Of a DNA stretch of 26,958 bases, positions 1 to 7,198 are shown piece after piece. Source of the DNA: CAYJAZ01 sp964369165 (GTDB taxonomy: Bacteria > Desulfobacterota > Desulfovibrionia > Desulfovibrionales > Desulfovibrionaceae). The stretch spans positions 1-26,958 of the forward strand of contig CAYJFE010000031.1 of the NCBI GenBank assembly GCA_964369165.1, written 5' to 3'. The stretch's first letter is position 1, and each line of letters begins with the position of its first letter. The notes under the pieces were generated by a model. It did no database searches and had not been told where the DNA came from. It was given only the letters and a program-made list of their open reading frames with translations. Both the position numbers and the translations under genes were made by a program.

Positions 1-25
1 TTTTTTTCAAATAAGCCAAAACAAA

Positions 26-475
26 TTACTGCTTATTAAAATATTTTATTCCATCTTCAGGAATGAAAAAAGTTCTGAAAAACCCATCACGAGAAACTAC
101 AACAAACTCGTTAGTTGACTGAAGAAAATAAGCCATATCTGAATCGTCTTGCTGTGTTTTTAAAACATCATCATCTGAAATTATTTCATTTGCTCGCTCT
201 TGATATTCATAAGCAGAAGAATAACCCATTTCGATTCCGTGCTTCTTAAAATGTTCTTCAAGTGATTTTGAATTTCTAAATTCTATTTCGCTCACAACAT
301 CTGAAGAGGTGCCAGAAGACGTGAAAGAAAAATTACTTTTTTCAAATTCACGATGCAAAACAGAAACAATGATCAGCAGGCCCGAAAGAATTAAAACAAT
401 ATTTGATGTTATATTTCTAAAAAAATTTTGTGACTTTTGTGAAGAATTATTTGCTGACTTGAATTTTGTTTTCAT
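26..475 (-). CDS. Membrane-anchored protein with BECR toxin-like C-terminal domain
   Basis: This 149-aa protein has a basic, Asn/Ser-rich N-terminus, one hydrophobic segment (about residues 22-40) and a C-terminal domain (about 66-149). The domain starts with SLEEHFKKHGIEMGY and ends with NEFVVVSRDG, then TFFIPEDGIKYF. From memory, this His-Gly start and 'TFF-P-(D)-GI-x-YF' end are typical of Barnase-EndoU-ColicinE5/D-RelE (BECR) RNase domains in polymorphic toxins and phage proteins. The usual version has a longer 'GIHGYPTNLDYF' tail, which is shortened here. The start at 475 has an AAGGA about 10 bases upstream and a good promoter behind it. No immunity gene is visible, but the gene ends close to the window edge, so a downstream partner would lie outside. 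Nuclease activity is inference; a small anchored housekeeping protein with a borrowed fold is also possible. Confidence 0.6.
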   Translation of the reverse strand: MKTKFKSANNSSQKSQNFFRNITSNIVLILSGLLIIVSVLHREFEKSNFSFTSSGTSSDVVSEIEFRNSKSLEEHFKKHGIEMGYSSAYEYQERANEIISDDDVLKTQQDDSDMAYFLQSTNEFVVVSRDGFFRTFFIPEDGIKYFNKQ

Positions 476-506
476 TTAAATTATTCCTTAATTTTCTCTC
501 GCTCTT

Positions 507-535
507 GTTATAAGATATTGATTAAAATTTTGCAA
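507..535 (-). promoter_or_regulatory. Predicted sigma70 promoter of the BECR-like gene
   Basis: Read on the minus strand, a TTGCAA -35 (530-535) and a TATAAC -10 (507-512) are separated by exactly 17 bases. The start codon follows about 32 bases downstream. A direct repeat GTTGAGATTT (plus strand 543-552 and 562-571, period 19) lies just upstream of the -35 and could be a regulator site. Confidence 0.5.
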
Positions 536-608
536 ATCATGCGTTGAGATTTTATATAAAAGTTGAGATTTAATTATATTTTTTTTAAAACATCGCCGGC
601 ACAAAACA

Positions 609-650
609 ATAGGCTCTACAGCAAGTGTCAAACTGTAGAGCCTATCTTTT
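609..650. terminator. Strong hairpin terminator downstream of the VOC gene
   Basis: A perfect 13-bp stem (609-621 with 633-645, ATAGGCTCTACAG) encloses an 11-base loop. It is followed by CTTTTT on the plus strand and by a less regular TTGTTTTG on the minus strand. It lies about 55 bases beyond the stop of the minus-strand VOC gene, which it most likely terminates. The remaining sequence between 476 and 701 holds only the upstream promoter. Confidence 0.75.
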
Positions 651-701
651 TGATACAATATGTATCTAATTAAGGTATTATATTAAGGTATATCAAATTT
701 A

Positions 702-1229
702 TTAATACGCGCCTTTTGAATAAGTAACTTCGTAACTATGTGAATACACTTCAAAAACAATCCCAAATGGATCTTCTACATAGCACATTCTATAAGGTTT
801 TTCATTTGGATAATATTCTCTAATTGGCATTCTTTGCTTTCCACCGTGTGCGACAATTTTTTCCACCATGCCTTCGATGTCAGGATCTTGAATAGAAAAA
901 TGGAACATACCTGTTCTTACAAATTCAAAAGGAACTCTTTCTTTATTGTTTTGTTTGAACTCAAAAAGTTCAATTCCTATACCGTCAGAAGTTACCATAT
1001 GCGCAATTTTAAAGCTTTCATAGCCTGCGCCAAAAACTTCTTCACACATAATCCCTATAGCGCTTTCGCTTTCTTCTTTTACTACAGATGGTTGCATAAC
1101 TACATACCAACCCATAACATCTTTATAGAATTCTACAGCTTTTTCTAAATCAGGCACTGATAAACCTATGTGTGAGAAAGCTCTTGGGTATGCATTTTTT
1201 TCATTGTTTTTTTCTTGTAAATTAATCAT
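702..1229 (-). CDS. VOC-superfamily (glyoxalase/dioxygenase-like) protein
   Basis: This 175-aa protein has the paired beta-alpha-beta-beta-beta modules of the vicinal oxygen chelate fold. Module 1 begins FSHIGLSVPDLEKAVEFYKDVMGW and module 2 begins GMFHFSIQDPD. The four expected metal ligands are visible: H20, E87 (GIELFEF), H110 and E160 (GIVFEVYSHSYE). The substrate cannot be read from sequence; family members include glyoxalase I, ring-cleavage dioxygenases and resistance proteins. An AAGGAG ribosome site stands just upstream of the start. It lies downstream of an HxlR-type regulator on the same strand with a 94-base gap that contains its own promoter and a palindrome. This suggests induction by a reactive aldehyde, quinone or other electrophile, which is inference from the regulator class. 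Confidence 0.85.
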   Translation of the reverse strand: MINLQEKNNEKNAYPRAFSHIGLSVPDLEKAVEFYKDVMGWYVVMQPSVVKEESESAIGIMCEEVFGAGYESFKIAHMVTSDGIGIELFEFKQNNKERVPFEFVRTGMFHFSIQDPDIEGMVEKIVAHGGKQRMPIREYYPNEKPYRMCYVEDPFGIVFEVYSHSYEVTYSKGAY

Positions 1230-1257
1230 TATTAATCTCCTTTTTTGTTCTGACTTA

Positions 1258-1305
1258 ACAGTAGCACTTTTTTTAAATGCTGCAATAAGGTACTTTTTCG
1301 TACCT
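1258..1305 (-). promoter_or_regulatory. VOC promoter with GTAC palindromic operator
   Basis: On the minus strand a TTGCAG -35 (1280-1285) and a TACTGT -10 (1258-1263) are 16 bases apart. Two bases upstream of the -35 is the inverted repeat AGGTAC-N6-GTACCT (1288-1305). This form resembles operators of HxlR-family regulators, and the regulator gene is next door. Binding is inferred, not shown. Confidence 0.5.
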
Positions 1306-1323
1306 ATTCAGAAAAAGGATAAT

Positions 1324-1680
1324 TTATTTTTCAATGACTAGAATATTATTTTTTTCAGCATAATCAATAGTAAAAGCGCATAGATTTTCTAATATCGGCT
1401 CAATGCCCTTATATTTTTCAGAAATTGAATATTCCACACGAAGAGGAAGTTCATTAAAATCTGTCCGCACTAAAATACCGCTCATCTCTAGCTCTTTAAG
1501 CTGTGTGATAAGCATTTTATGCGTAATATCTGAAATTGCTTTTTTAAGAAGCGAGAAGCGATTATCTCCATGCAAAATATGCCATAAAATTCTTAATTTC
1601 CATTTTCCGCCTAAGATATCATGCGTCAAAATAAGAGAACAGGTATATTCTTCTTTTACTTTTGTCATTTGCTTACTCAT
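1324..1680 (-). CDS. HxlR-family winged-helix transcriptional regulator
   Basis: This 118-aa protein fits the HxlR family. The core starts at about residue 14 with CSLILTHDILGGKWKLRILWHL-like sequence (here ILGGKWKLRILWHIL), followed by the recognition region ISDITHKMLITQLKELEMSGIL and the wing VRTDFNELPLRVEYSISEKY. Cys14 is at the position of the redox- or electrophile-sensing cysteine in several family members. The extended -10 TGCTATAAT (minus strand, plus coordinates 1738-1746) is a likely promoter. No clear Shine-Dalgarno precedes the start at 1680, and the in-frame ATG four codons later is an alternative. A direct repeat AGAAAGTTT (1686-1694 and 1703-1711) sits in the leader. It probably controls the downstream VOC gene through the GTAC palindrome. 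Confidence 0.87.
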   Translation of the reverse strand: MSKQMTKVKEEYTCSLILTHDILGGKWKLRILWHILHGDNRFSLLKKAISDITHKMLITQLKELEMSGILVRTDFNELPLRVEYSISEKYKGIEPILENLCAFTIDYAEKNNILVIEK

Positions 1681-1762
1681 TATTTAGAAAGTTTTAAATA
1701 TAAGAAAGTTTCCATTCTTCACATCCCTCACACTACCATTATAGCAATCCGCAATCAATGCT

Positions 1763-2290
1763 CTATAAACTTTTATCTAAAAATTTTGCCATATTTGCAA
1801 TGTGTTGCGAAATCAATTCATAAGGTTCTTTCATGCCATTTTGAAGCCAATCTTCTGTGATAGAATCAATGCCGCCAAGAAGGAAAGATTCAACATAAGG
1901 CTCTTCGCATTTTGAAAGAACTCGCCCAAATTGCTGGCAGGATTTCAAATCAAATCTACTTGTCAGCTCTTTAAACTTGCCTTGTTTCACAAGTAATTCC
2001 GTATAAGAACTTTCTTTTAATTGTCTAAACCGTATGATAAGCAAATCATATAAGCAAGGATCTTGTAAAGCTTCCATTGTTTCAAAGGCGATTTTTATTT
2101 CTTCATATAAGCCAAACATAATAATAGCATCTTTTGTTTCAAAATGCCTATAGACTGACATTCTCGAAATATTTGCTTCATCAGCTATTTCTGCAAAGCT
2201 AATCTCATCGTATTGCCCAAGCTTAAGCAGGCGAATAAAGGCATCGTGTATATCTTTCTTTGTTTGATTGATTTGGTTAATTCTTTTCAT
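1763..2290 (-). CDS. TetR/AcrR-family transcriptional regulator
   Basis: This 175-aa protein has an N-terminal TetR DNA-binding domain: the helix-turn-helix is ISFAEIADEANISRMSVYRHFETKDAII (about residues 30-57). The C-terminal ligand domain is not recognisable by sequence, as is usual in this family, and it is rather short (family members are commonly near 190-200 residues). It is divergently transcribed from the metallo-beta-lactamase-fold gene at 2433, and the 142-base gap contains two palindromes. The layout suggests it represses itself and the hydrolase gene. The Shine-Dalgarno is only a weak AAGAAG. Confidence 0.85.
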   Translation of the reverse strand: MKRINQINQTKKDIHDAFIRLLKLGQYDEISFAEIADEANISRMSVYRHFETKDAIIMFGLYEEIKIAFETMEALQDPCLYDLLIIRFRQLKESSYTELLVKQGKFKELTSRFDLKSCQQFGRVLSKCEEPYVESFLLGGIDSITEDWLQNGMKEPYELISQHIANMAKFLDKSL

Positions 2291-2318
2291 GTTACACTTC
2301 TTCTTATTTGTAAAAGTT

Positions 2319-2381
2319 AGCCATAGTGGCTTGACTCAGCATTATTTCTAGTATAGTTTTATATAAAATCTTAAGCTTAAG
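2319..2381. promoter_or_regulatory. Divergent TetR/MBL promoter region with palindromes
   Basis: A plus-strand TTGACT (2331-2336) and TATAGT (2352-2357), 15 bases apart, form a plausible promoter for the hydrolase gene. The inverted repeat AGCCA-TAG-TGGCT (2319-2331) abuts the -35, and the 12-bp palindrome CTTAAGCTTAAG (2370-2381) lies near the expected transcription start. Both are candidate sites for the adjacent TetR protein. Confidence 0.4.
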
Positions 2382-2432
2382 GATTAAATAAAACGATTTT
2401 TTAAATTAATCAACCAAAAAGGACTAGACACT

Positions 2433-3413
2433 ATGAGTACAGTTATTGAAAATCCATTCATTGAAACTATGAAACAAATCGGCATGGAAACAATGCAGGC
2501 ACAGGCAAAACTATTTAGTGACAATAGTATACAAGTAATGCTTGTTGGAACAGGAAATCCTATGGGCAAAGAAAGACACAACACGGCCACAGCTATATTT
2601 GTAAATAATCAATATCTTCTTTTTGACTGCGGTTATGCCACAAATATGCGCCTTGGCGAATTTAAAGTTCCAGCAGCAAGATTGAGCGCAATTTTTCTTA
2701 CTCACTATCATGCTGACCATTTTGCAGATTTAGGCGAAATTATTTCAAAATCTTTTATAAACCAAAGAAGACATGAACTAGAAGTATACGGACCTACTGG
2801 TCTTACAAAAATTGTGAACGGCTATCTAGATGCTTATGAACTTGAAATGAAATCAAGAACTGATCACCACGGCGCAGACATGATGAATCCACAATTTGCT
2901 ACAGCTACAGCAAAAGAATTTGATGGCAATGCTGAATCTTTAGTCGTTTATGAAAAAGATGGCGTTAAAGTTACAGCATTCAAAGTAGCGCACCCACCTG
3001 TAGACCCAAGTTTTGGTTATGCAGTGGAATATAAAGGCAAAAAAATCGTTATTTCCGGCGATACAATTGTAACTGATAATTTCAAAAAACATTCAGCAAA
3101 TGCAGATTTGCTCGTGGGCGATGCTATGAGTTATCAAGCAGTTGAACTTCAAGAAAAAGCGGCAGCAGAACTTGGAAATAAATTACTTTCCAAAATGATG
3201 CGCGACATTCGTGAATACCATTTAGATATTAATGAATTGGCACAATTAGCTGAAGAAGCAAAAGTGAAACGCCTCGCACTTTCACACTTCTCACCACCAC
3301 TTCCGCACGAAATGGCAATTAAAAAGTTTTTTGAAATGCCTGCAAAACAGCACTATAGCGGTGAAGTCCTCTACGGAAATGATGGCTTTATTATTCAAAT
3401 CCCCGTAGAATAA
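2433..3413 (+). CDS. Metallo-beta-lactamase-fold hydrolase (RNase Z-like branch)
   Basis: This 326-aa soluble hydrolase has the metal-binding motif H91-Y-H93-A-D95-H96 (LTHYHADHFADLG), then H187 (VAHPPVDPSFGY), D210 (VISGDTIVTD) and H285 (LALSHFSPP). That is the full dinuclear zinc set of the RNase Z/arylsulfatase-like branch. There is no signal peptide; the first 30 residues form a Met- and Gln-rich extension before the MBL core, which begins at about residue 34 (VMLVGTGNP). The region between the expected helices and D210 lacks the RNase Z exosite arm. The start has an AAAGGA site upstream. It is divergent from a TetR gene, which suggests an inducible enzyme acting on an unknown ester or lactone; the substrate is not readable. 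Confidence 0.85.
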   Translation: MSTVIENPFIETMKQIGMETMQAQAKLFSDNSIQVMLVGTGNPMGKERHNTATAIFVNNQYLLFDCGYATNMRLGEFKVPAARLSAIFLTHYHADHFADLGEIISKSFINQRRHELEVYGPTGLTKIVNGYLDAYELEMKSRTDHHGADMMNPQFATATAKEFDGNAESLVVYEKDGVKVTAFKVAHPPVDPSFGYAVEYKGKKIVISGDTIVTDNFKKHSANADLLVGDAMSYQAVELQEKAAAELGNKLLSKMMRDIREYHLDINELAQLAEEAKVKRLALSHFSPPLPHEMAIKKFFEMPAKQHYSGEVLYGNDGFIIQIPVE

Positions 3414-3453
3414 ATCACTGAGTAAGGCGGCTGATAGCTTGTTTGCTTTCGGC

Positions 3454-3482
3454 GCTCACTTAACGCTTCTAAGAGCTTTTTT
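3454..3482 (+). terminator. Weak possible terminator after the MBL gene
   Basis: An imperfect short stem (GCTC 3454-3457 plus CTTA against TAAGAGC 3470-3476) is followed by six T residues. The stem is bulged, so this is tentative. Confidence 0.3.
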
Positions 3483-3504
3483 CTTGTATTTTAGTTAATT
3501 ATAA

Positions 3505-4302
3505 TTAGGCTATGGCCTCTGCTTCAAGTTTTGCTTGCTCTTCTTTTGTGATATGAAGAGCTTTTGCAAGCCCGTCGAGATATGCACGTTCCATAAAGGA
3601 ATCAATGTCAACAGCGGCGCAAGAGAGGCGGTAAAGGTCATAGCCTTCTTCTTTGTTCACTATTCTATTTGCTAAAGCTTGCGGATCAACAGGTTTTTGG
3701 ATAAAAGCATCAACAATATCGGCCATATCTTGATTTGGGAAAAGTGCAAGAACTGCATTATGTATATTATTTCTTTCTTCTTCGTCTATATGCCCATCAG
3801 CTCTTGCTGCATATATCATAGCTTCAAGCAATAAAAGAGCAGTATTTTCTGCCGGTGGAAGCATTTTTTGCGTTGAATCTTGCACATTTGCTTCTTGGTA
3901 CTTAACTTGATTATTGCCTAACGATTGTGACGCTTGTCCTAAAGAGCCTTCATTCGTAGAATTTTGTGACCATTTTTGATAAAAAGTCCAAGCAAGCCCA
4001 CCAAGAGCCGCTGCTCCACCAACTTTTGCCACATTTTTTGCCATTTTCTTAGTTTTTTTGCTGGTAAAAAGTGCGCCAAGCAGACCGCCAACTGCGGCCG
4101 AACCTAAAAGACCGCCCATACCACCTATATTTGCATTTTGCACTTTTTCTTTTGCCATTGTGCCAACATTGCCCAAATTTTGGGAAGCCTTTTCAAGGTT
4201 TCCGCCCAAATTTCCCGCAATATTACCGCCAAGAGCAGAATTGATTGTATTGCCTATTTCACTAAGATTACCACTTTTTATTTGATCTAAAATATTTTTC
4301 AT
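3505..4302 (-). CDS. DUF533 / YebE-like TerB-fold inner-membrane protein
   Basis: This 265-aa protein matches DUF533, the family of E. coli YebE. The N-terminal half (1-60) is Gly/Asn-rich and low complexity. A small-residue hydrophobic stretch GGMGGLLGSAAVGGLLGALF (about 60-79) is followed by a basic patch (TSKKTKKMAKN), a second hydrophobic stretch (about 91-107) and then the TerB-like helical domain (about 150-262). That domain contains ALLLLEAMIYAARADGHIDEEERNNI, the acidic EF-like signature of this family. It is a little longer than YebE. Function is unknown; YebE in enterobacteria belongs to the envelope stress response. It stands alone with its own promoter and an AGAGG ribosome site. 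Confidence 0.85.
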   Translation of the reverse strand: MKNILDQIKSGNLSEIGNTINSALGGNIAGNLGGNLEKASQNLGNVGTMAKEKVQNANIGGMGGLLGSAAVGGLLGALFTSKKTKKMAKNVAKVGGAAALGGLAWTFYQKWSQNSTNEGSLGQASQSLGNNQVKYQEANVQDSTQKMLPPAENTALLLLEAMIYAARADGHIDEEERNNIHNAVLALFPNQDMADIVDAFIQKPVDPQALANRIVNKEEGYDLYRLSCAAVDIDSFMERAYLDGLAKALHITKEEQAKLEAEAIA

Positions 4303-4335
4303 TTTTACCTCTTTTATACAATAGTATTAATATTT

Positions 4336-4364
4336 ATGATAAGGCTTAGAACAAATAAAGGCAA
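4336..4364 (-). promoter_or_regulatory. Predicted sigma70 promoter of the DUF533 gene
   Basis: On the minus strand TTGCCT (plus 4359-4364) and TATCAT (plus 4336-4341) are separated by 17 bases, about 34 bases upstream of the start codon. Confidence 0.5.
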
Positions 4365-4443
4365 GTTATTTTCATAAAAGAGAAATAGAAAGTTTTACGC
4401 AAAATATTATAGAAAGTAACCAAAAAGTCAAAAAAGATGAAAT

Positions 4444-5046
4444 CTATAAATGCTCTTTTATATACTCACGCAAGGAAGTTTGAGGCTTGGCATTTCCTTC
4501 TTTTATATTCGCAAGAAGCCAGTCTGACAAAAGCACATCAATATCGGCAAACATTCGAATCATATCAACCAAGTGAATGGAGGGATGGCTTGTTATACCT
4601 AGTTCTTCTAAGCCAGAAGAAACTTTTTGCGCTTCTAAAGCATTAATAATTTTTTGGCTATATTTTTCTACTTGCGCGCTCTTAATTTCTAATTGTTTGA
4701 TAACTTCGTCATTAGTCAATAGTGGCAGGCAAAGCATACGCACTAATTCCTCGTCCTTTATCTTGGGTACTTTCATATTTTTTTCGTCAGCTACCCAGGC
4801 CTTTAATAGCCCTACTCCACTCTCAGTTAATTTATATATTTTTTTATCAGGCTTGCCTGCTTGTGGTTCGTCACGATAGACAACATAACCAAGCGATTCT
4901 AGCTTTGCAAGAACAGGATACACGCGAGAATGGCTGGTATTTCTAAAATGCTTTAAGCGTTGTGTGATATCATAGCCTGACAATTCGCCATGCAAAAGAA
5001 TCGCCAAAACATTATAATCTAGGTCATTCAATTTATTAGTTTTCAC
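4444..5046 (-). CDS. PadR-family transcriptional regulator of the efflux operon
   Basis: This is a PadR regulator of about 200 aa. The winged helix at about 10-85 includes VLAILLHGELSGYDITQRLKHF, then HSRVYPVLAKLESLGYVVYRDEPQAGKPDKKIYKLTESG. The C-terminal alpha-helical dimerisation domain (about 90-185) resembles the Vir_act_alpha_C family. Two in-frame GTG codons compete for the start: 5052 and 5046. I prefer 5046 because the GAAAGG site is about 9 bases from it but only 3 from 5052; the resulting protein begins MKTNKLND. It is divergent from tolC-mfp-rnd, and the shared promoter carries three ATGT-N8-ACAT sites that match the PadR operator. It is therefore probably the repressor of the pump, released by an unknown ligand. 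Confidence 0.88.
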   Translation of the reverse strand: MKTNKLNDLDYNVLAILLHGELSGYDITQRLKHFRNTSHSRVYPVLAKLESLGYVVYRDEPQAGKPDKKIYKLTESGVGLLKAWVADEKNMKVPKIKDEELVRMLCLPLLTNDEVIKQLEIKSAQVEKYSQKIINALEAQKVSSGLEELGITSHPSIHLVDMIRMFADIDVLLSDWLLANIKEGNAKPQTSLREYIKEHL

Positions 5047-5078
5047 ACTCACGCACCTTTCAAAAAAATTTTTCTTAT

Positions 5079-5152
5079 ATGTTCATATTGACATATATTT
5101 TTTTTCAGCTATACTCCGCATATGTTCAGATATACATATGTCTAAATGAACA
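5079..5152. promoter_or_regulatory. Triple PadR operator in the divergent efflux promoter
   Basis: Three copies of ATGT-N8-ACAT, the PadR recognition pattern, occur at 5079-5094, 5121-5136 and 5137-5152. The last two abut exactly, and the first is 42 bases upstream, about four helical turns. A plus-strand TTGACA (5088-5093) overlaps site 1, and a TATACT -10 (5109-5114, 15-base spacer) lies between site 1 and site 2. A bound repressor would therefore cover the -35 and the start of transcription. Confidence 0.75.
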
Positions 5153-5186
5153 TATAAGAAAAGACTATAAATGTAAAGAGGAAAAT

Positions 5187-6473
5187 ATGTATAAAAATAT
5201 TTTATGTATTCTTAGTGTAGCAAGCATGGCTTTATTTGGGCAAAATGCTTATGCAAAAGAATTGAGCCTTGATGAAGCTTTAGGCTATGCCATAGAAAGA
5301 AATGAAGACATTGATATAGCAGAACTTAAAATCACACAGTCTGACTTTATTGTGAGAGAAGCCGAATCTTCACTCTACCCTAGTATCACAGCAACAGGGC
5401 AATATCTTTTAAATCAAACCTACACACATCCTTATAAAATGCCTTCAAATGGCGACACTGTTTTTAATGCTGGCATTGGCGTAGAAGTAAATCAGCTTTT
5501 GTTTGCTTTTGGTATGATTGAAAATGCTATCGAAACAGCAGAGTTAGCTCAAAAACTAATGTATACGCAAAAAGACATTGCGATGAATGCATTAAGATAT
5601 GCTATCCGAAATGCTTATTTTGCGGCTTTAATGTATGAAGAAAATTACAAGATTGCACAACAGTCCTATAGAAATGCATTAAACACGAAATCAAGGCTAG
5701 AATCATCTGCTTCTGTGCGCATGAGCCAAAGCGATTTGATTAAGGTTGATGCTGATATTGCAAGCCGTAAGCCAACTGTTGATAGTGCGAAACTGTCACT
5801 AGAAAAAAGTTATAGATTACTTGAAGTTTTATGCGTTTTAGACGAGCCCATCACAAAATTAAGCTCACAATTTGACGATTTACCTATTATAGATTTCACA
5901 CTAGAAGCAGCAATTGCCCAGCTTCCAAACTCACCCACCATTAAAATGCTAGAGCAACAAGTGGGCTATTCCATGAAATTAGCAGAAGTAAGGCGCGACA
6001 CAACTAATCCAACCATAGGATTGAGAGCCTCCTACACATTTGGCGAAACTTCAGAACATATGCATTTGCCAGAAAGCCACATCAGCGGTGAAGGCATTCT
6101 CGGTGTATTTATTTCAATCCCTCTCTACGATGGCGGAAAAGCTGAAGCGCAAGCCATGCAAGAAGAATATAATGCAAGAATCACTCGTAAAGAACTCATG
6201 CAAACTACAAGAGAATTAGAAAATAGCCTCAAAGATGCTTATGAAACCTATACAACAAATCTTGAAGTATTAAAAATGGACGATCAAGCTATAAGGCTTG
6301 CTAATCGTTCTTACGAGCAATCACTCGATAGATTTTTAAATGGCCAAGCATCGGCAGTTGAATTAAATGATGTTGAAAGCGGTCTCACACTTTTAAAGCA
6401 AAAACGCATTGTCACCATACACGGTATATATGCTTCTTTAGCACAAATTGAACAAATAGTTGGGGATTTATAA
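5187..6473 (+). CDS. TolC-like outer-membrane efflux protein
   Basis: This 428-aa outer-membrane factor starts at 5187, not at upstream in-frame ATG codons: 5187 has a GAGGAAAAT site, gives a proper signal peptide (MYKNILCILSVASMALFGQNAYAKEL, cleavage near ANA/AYA-KE at about residue 22), and an earlier start would run through the promoter and operators. Two OEP repeats are visible, each with long alpha-helical tunnel segments (LSLDEALGYAIERNEDIDIAELK, and TIKMLEQQVGYSMKLAEVRR) and porin-like strands (YPSITATGQYLL; PTIGLRASYTFGE). No lipobox is present. It begins the efflux operon and would form the outer-membrane exit duct for the adaptor and RND pump that follow; its stop overlaps the next start by one base (TAATG), indicating translational coupling. 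Confidence 0.9.
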   Translation: MYKNILCILSVASMALFGQNAYAKELSLDEALGYAIERNEDIDIAELKITQSDFIVREAESSLYPSITATGQYLLNQTYTHPYKMPSNGDTVFNAGIGVEVNQLLFAFGMIENAIETAELAQKLMYTQKDIAMNALRYAIRNAYFAALMYEENYKIAQQSYRNALNTKSRLESSASVRMSQSDLIKVDADIASRKPTVDSAKLSLEKSYRLLEVLCVLDEPITKLSSQFDDLPIIDFTLEAAIAQLPNSPTIKMLEQQVGYSMKLAEVRRDTTNPTIGLRASYTFGETSEHMHLPESHISGEGILGVFISIPLYDGGKAEAQAMQEEYNARITRKELMQTTRELENSLKDAYETYTTNLEVLKMDDQAIRLANRSYEQSLDRFLNGQASAVELNDVESGLTLLKQKRIVTIHGIYASLAQIEQIVGDL

Positions 6474-7198
6474 TGCTGAAATTTTTATCCATACTTCTCA
6501 GGCTCGCCATTGTTGTGGGCTTATTTGGGTGGCTTGGGCATTATTCTTACGAAAAGATAAATGCGAAAATTCTTGAAAACATACAAGTAGTTAACCATAG
6601 CACAATTTATGAAAATGAAGGCTACCCTGTCTATACAACAGAACTTACAAAAAGTGAGAGAGCGTATTTTATTACGGATATCACCCTTGATGGCAATAAT
6701 AACAATCATAAAAAATACACAGCCTTGGTTTCACAAGATAAAGCGAGAACTTTAAAAGTTGGCAGTAATGTCTATGTGCCAAATAATGAAGAAGCACTCA
6801 GAACTGGCTTTAGCTGGGAGGATACAGCAAAATACACTGTAGGTAAAATCACTTCTATCTCAAATGTAGCTGACTGGAAAACAGGTTTTTATCAAGTAAA
6901 TATTGAACTCGACAAAGAACTTGCAAAGCAGCCATTTTATTCTGCAAAAGTTGTGCAAACAACAAAAGAAAATATTGTCGTCGTGCCTATTTCTGCTATG
7001 GATAGCATTGCAGGTAAATACTATGCATGGATACATGATGAAAACTCACAAGCTACAAAGCATCTTGTTGAAACAGGTATTTGCGACGGCTATAATTGTG
7101 AAGTTATAAGTGGATTAGAAGCTGGCGACACTATTATCACAAGCGACAGAAAATTACTTATTGAAGGTAAATTGTTAAACGACAGGGGAGAAAAATAA
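6473..7198 (+). CDS. Short periplasmic adaptor (MFP) lacking hairpin and lipoyl domains
   Basis: This 241-aa adaptor is much shorter than usual RND membrane-fusion proteins (about 350-400 aa). An N-terminal inner-membrane anchor (about 5-24) is followed by a linker, then a beta-barrel domain (about 77-165: KYTALVSQDKARTLKVGSNVYV and VGKITSISNVADWKTGFYQVNIEL) and a membrane-proximal domain (about 165-237: ENIVVVPISAMDSIAGKYYAWIHD, then VISGLEAGDTIITSDRKLL). I find neither half of the biotinyl-lipoyl domain nor the coiled-coil hairpin that normally contacts TolC. The reading frame is intact and both ends overlap or abut neighbours, so this is not a visible frameshift. It lies between the TolC and RND genes; by position it is the pump adaptor, but its docking to TolC must differ from AcrA. 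Confidence 0.8.
   Translation: MLKFLSILLRLAIVVGLFGWLGHYSYEKINAKILENIQVVNHSTIYENEGYPVYTTELTKSERAYFITDITLDGNNNNHKKYTALVSQDKARTLKVGSNVYVPNNEEALRTGFSWEDTAKYTVGKITSISNVADWKTGFYQVNIELDKELAKQPFYSAKVVQTTKENIVVVPISAMDSIAGKYYAWIHDENSQATKHLVETGICDGYNCEVISGLEAGDTIITSDRKLLIEGKLLNDRGEK

Noticed and set aside
834..1148. Plus-strand 104-codon ORF over the VOC gene
   Set aside because: Shadow of the VOC gene; Phe-rich composition typical of antisense frames in AT-rich DNA.
5079..5186. N-terminal extension of the TolC-like gene
   Set aside because: The longer frame passes through the promoter and PadR operators and lacks a ribosome site; the 5187 start gives a normal signal peptide.
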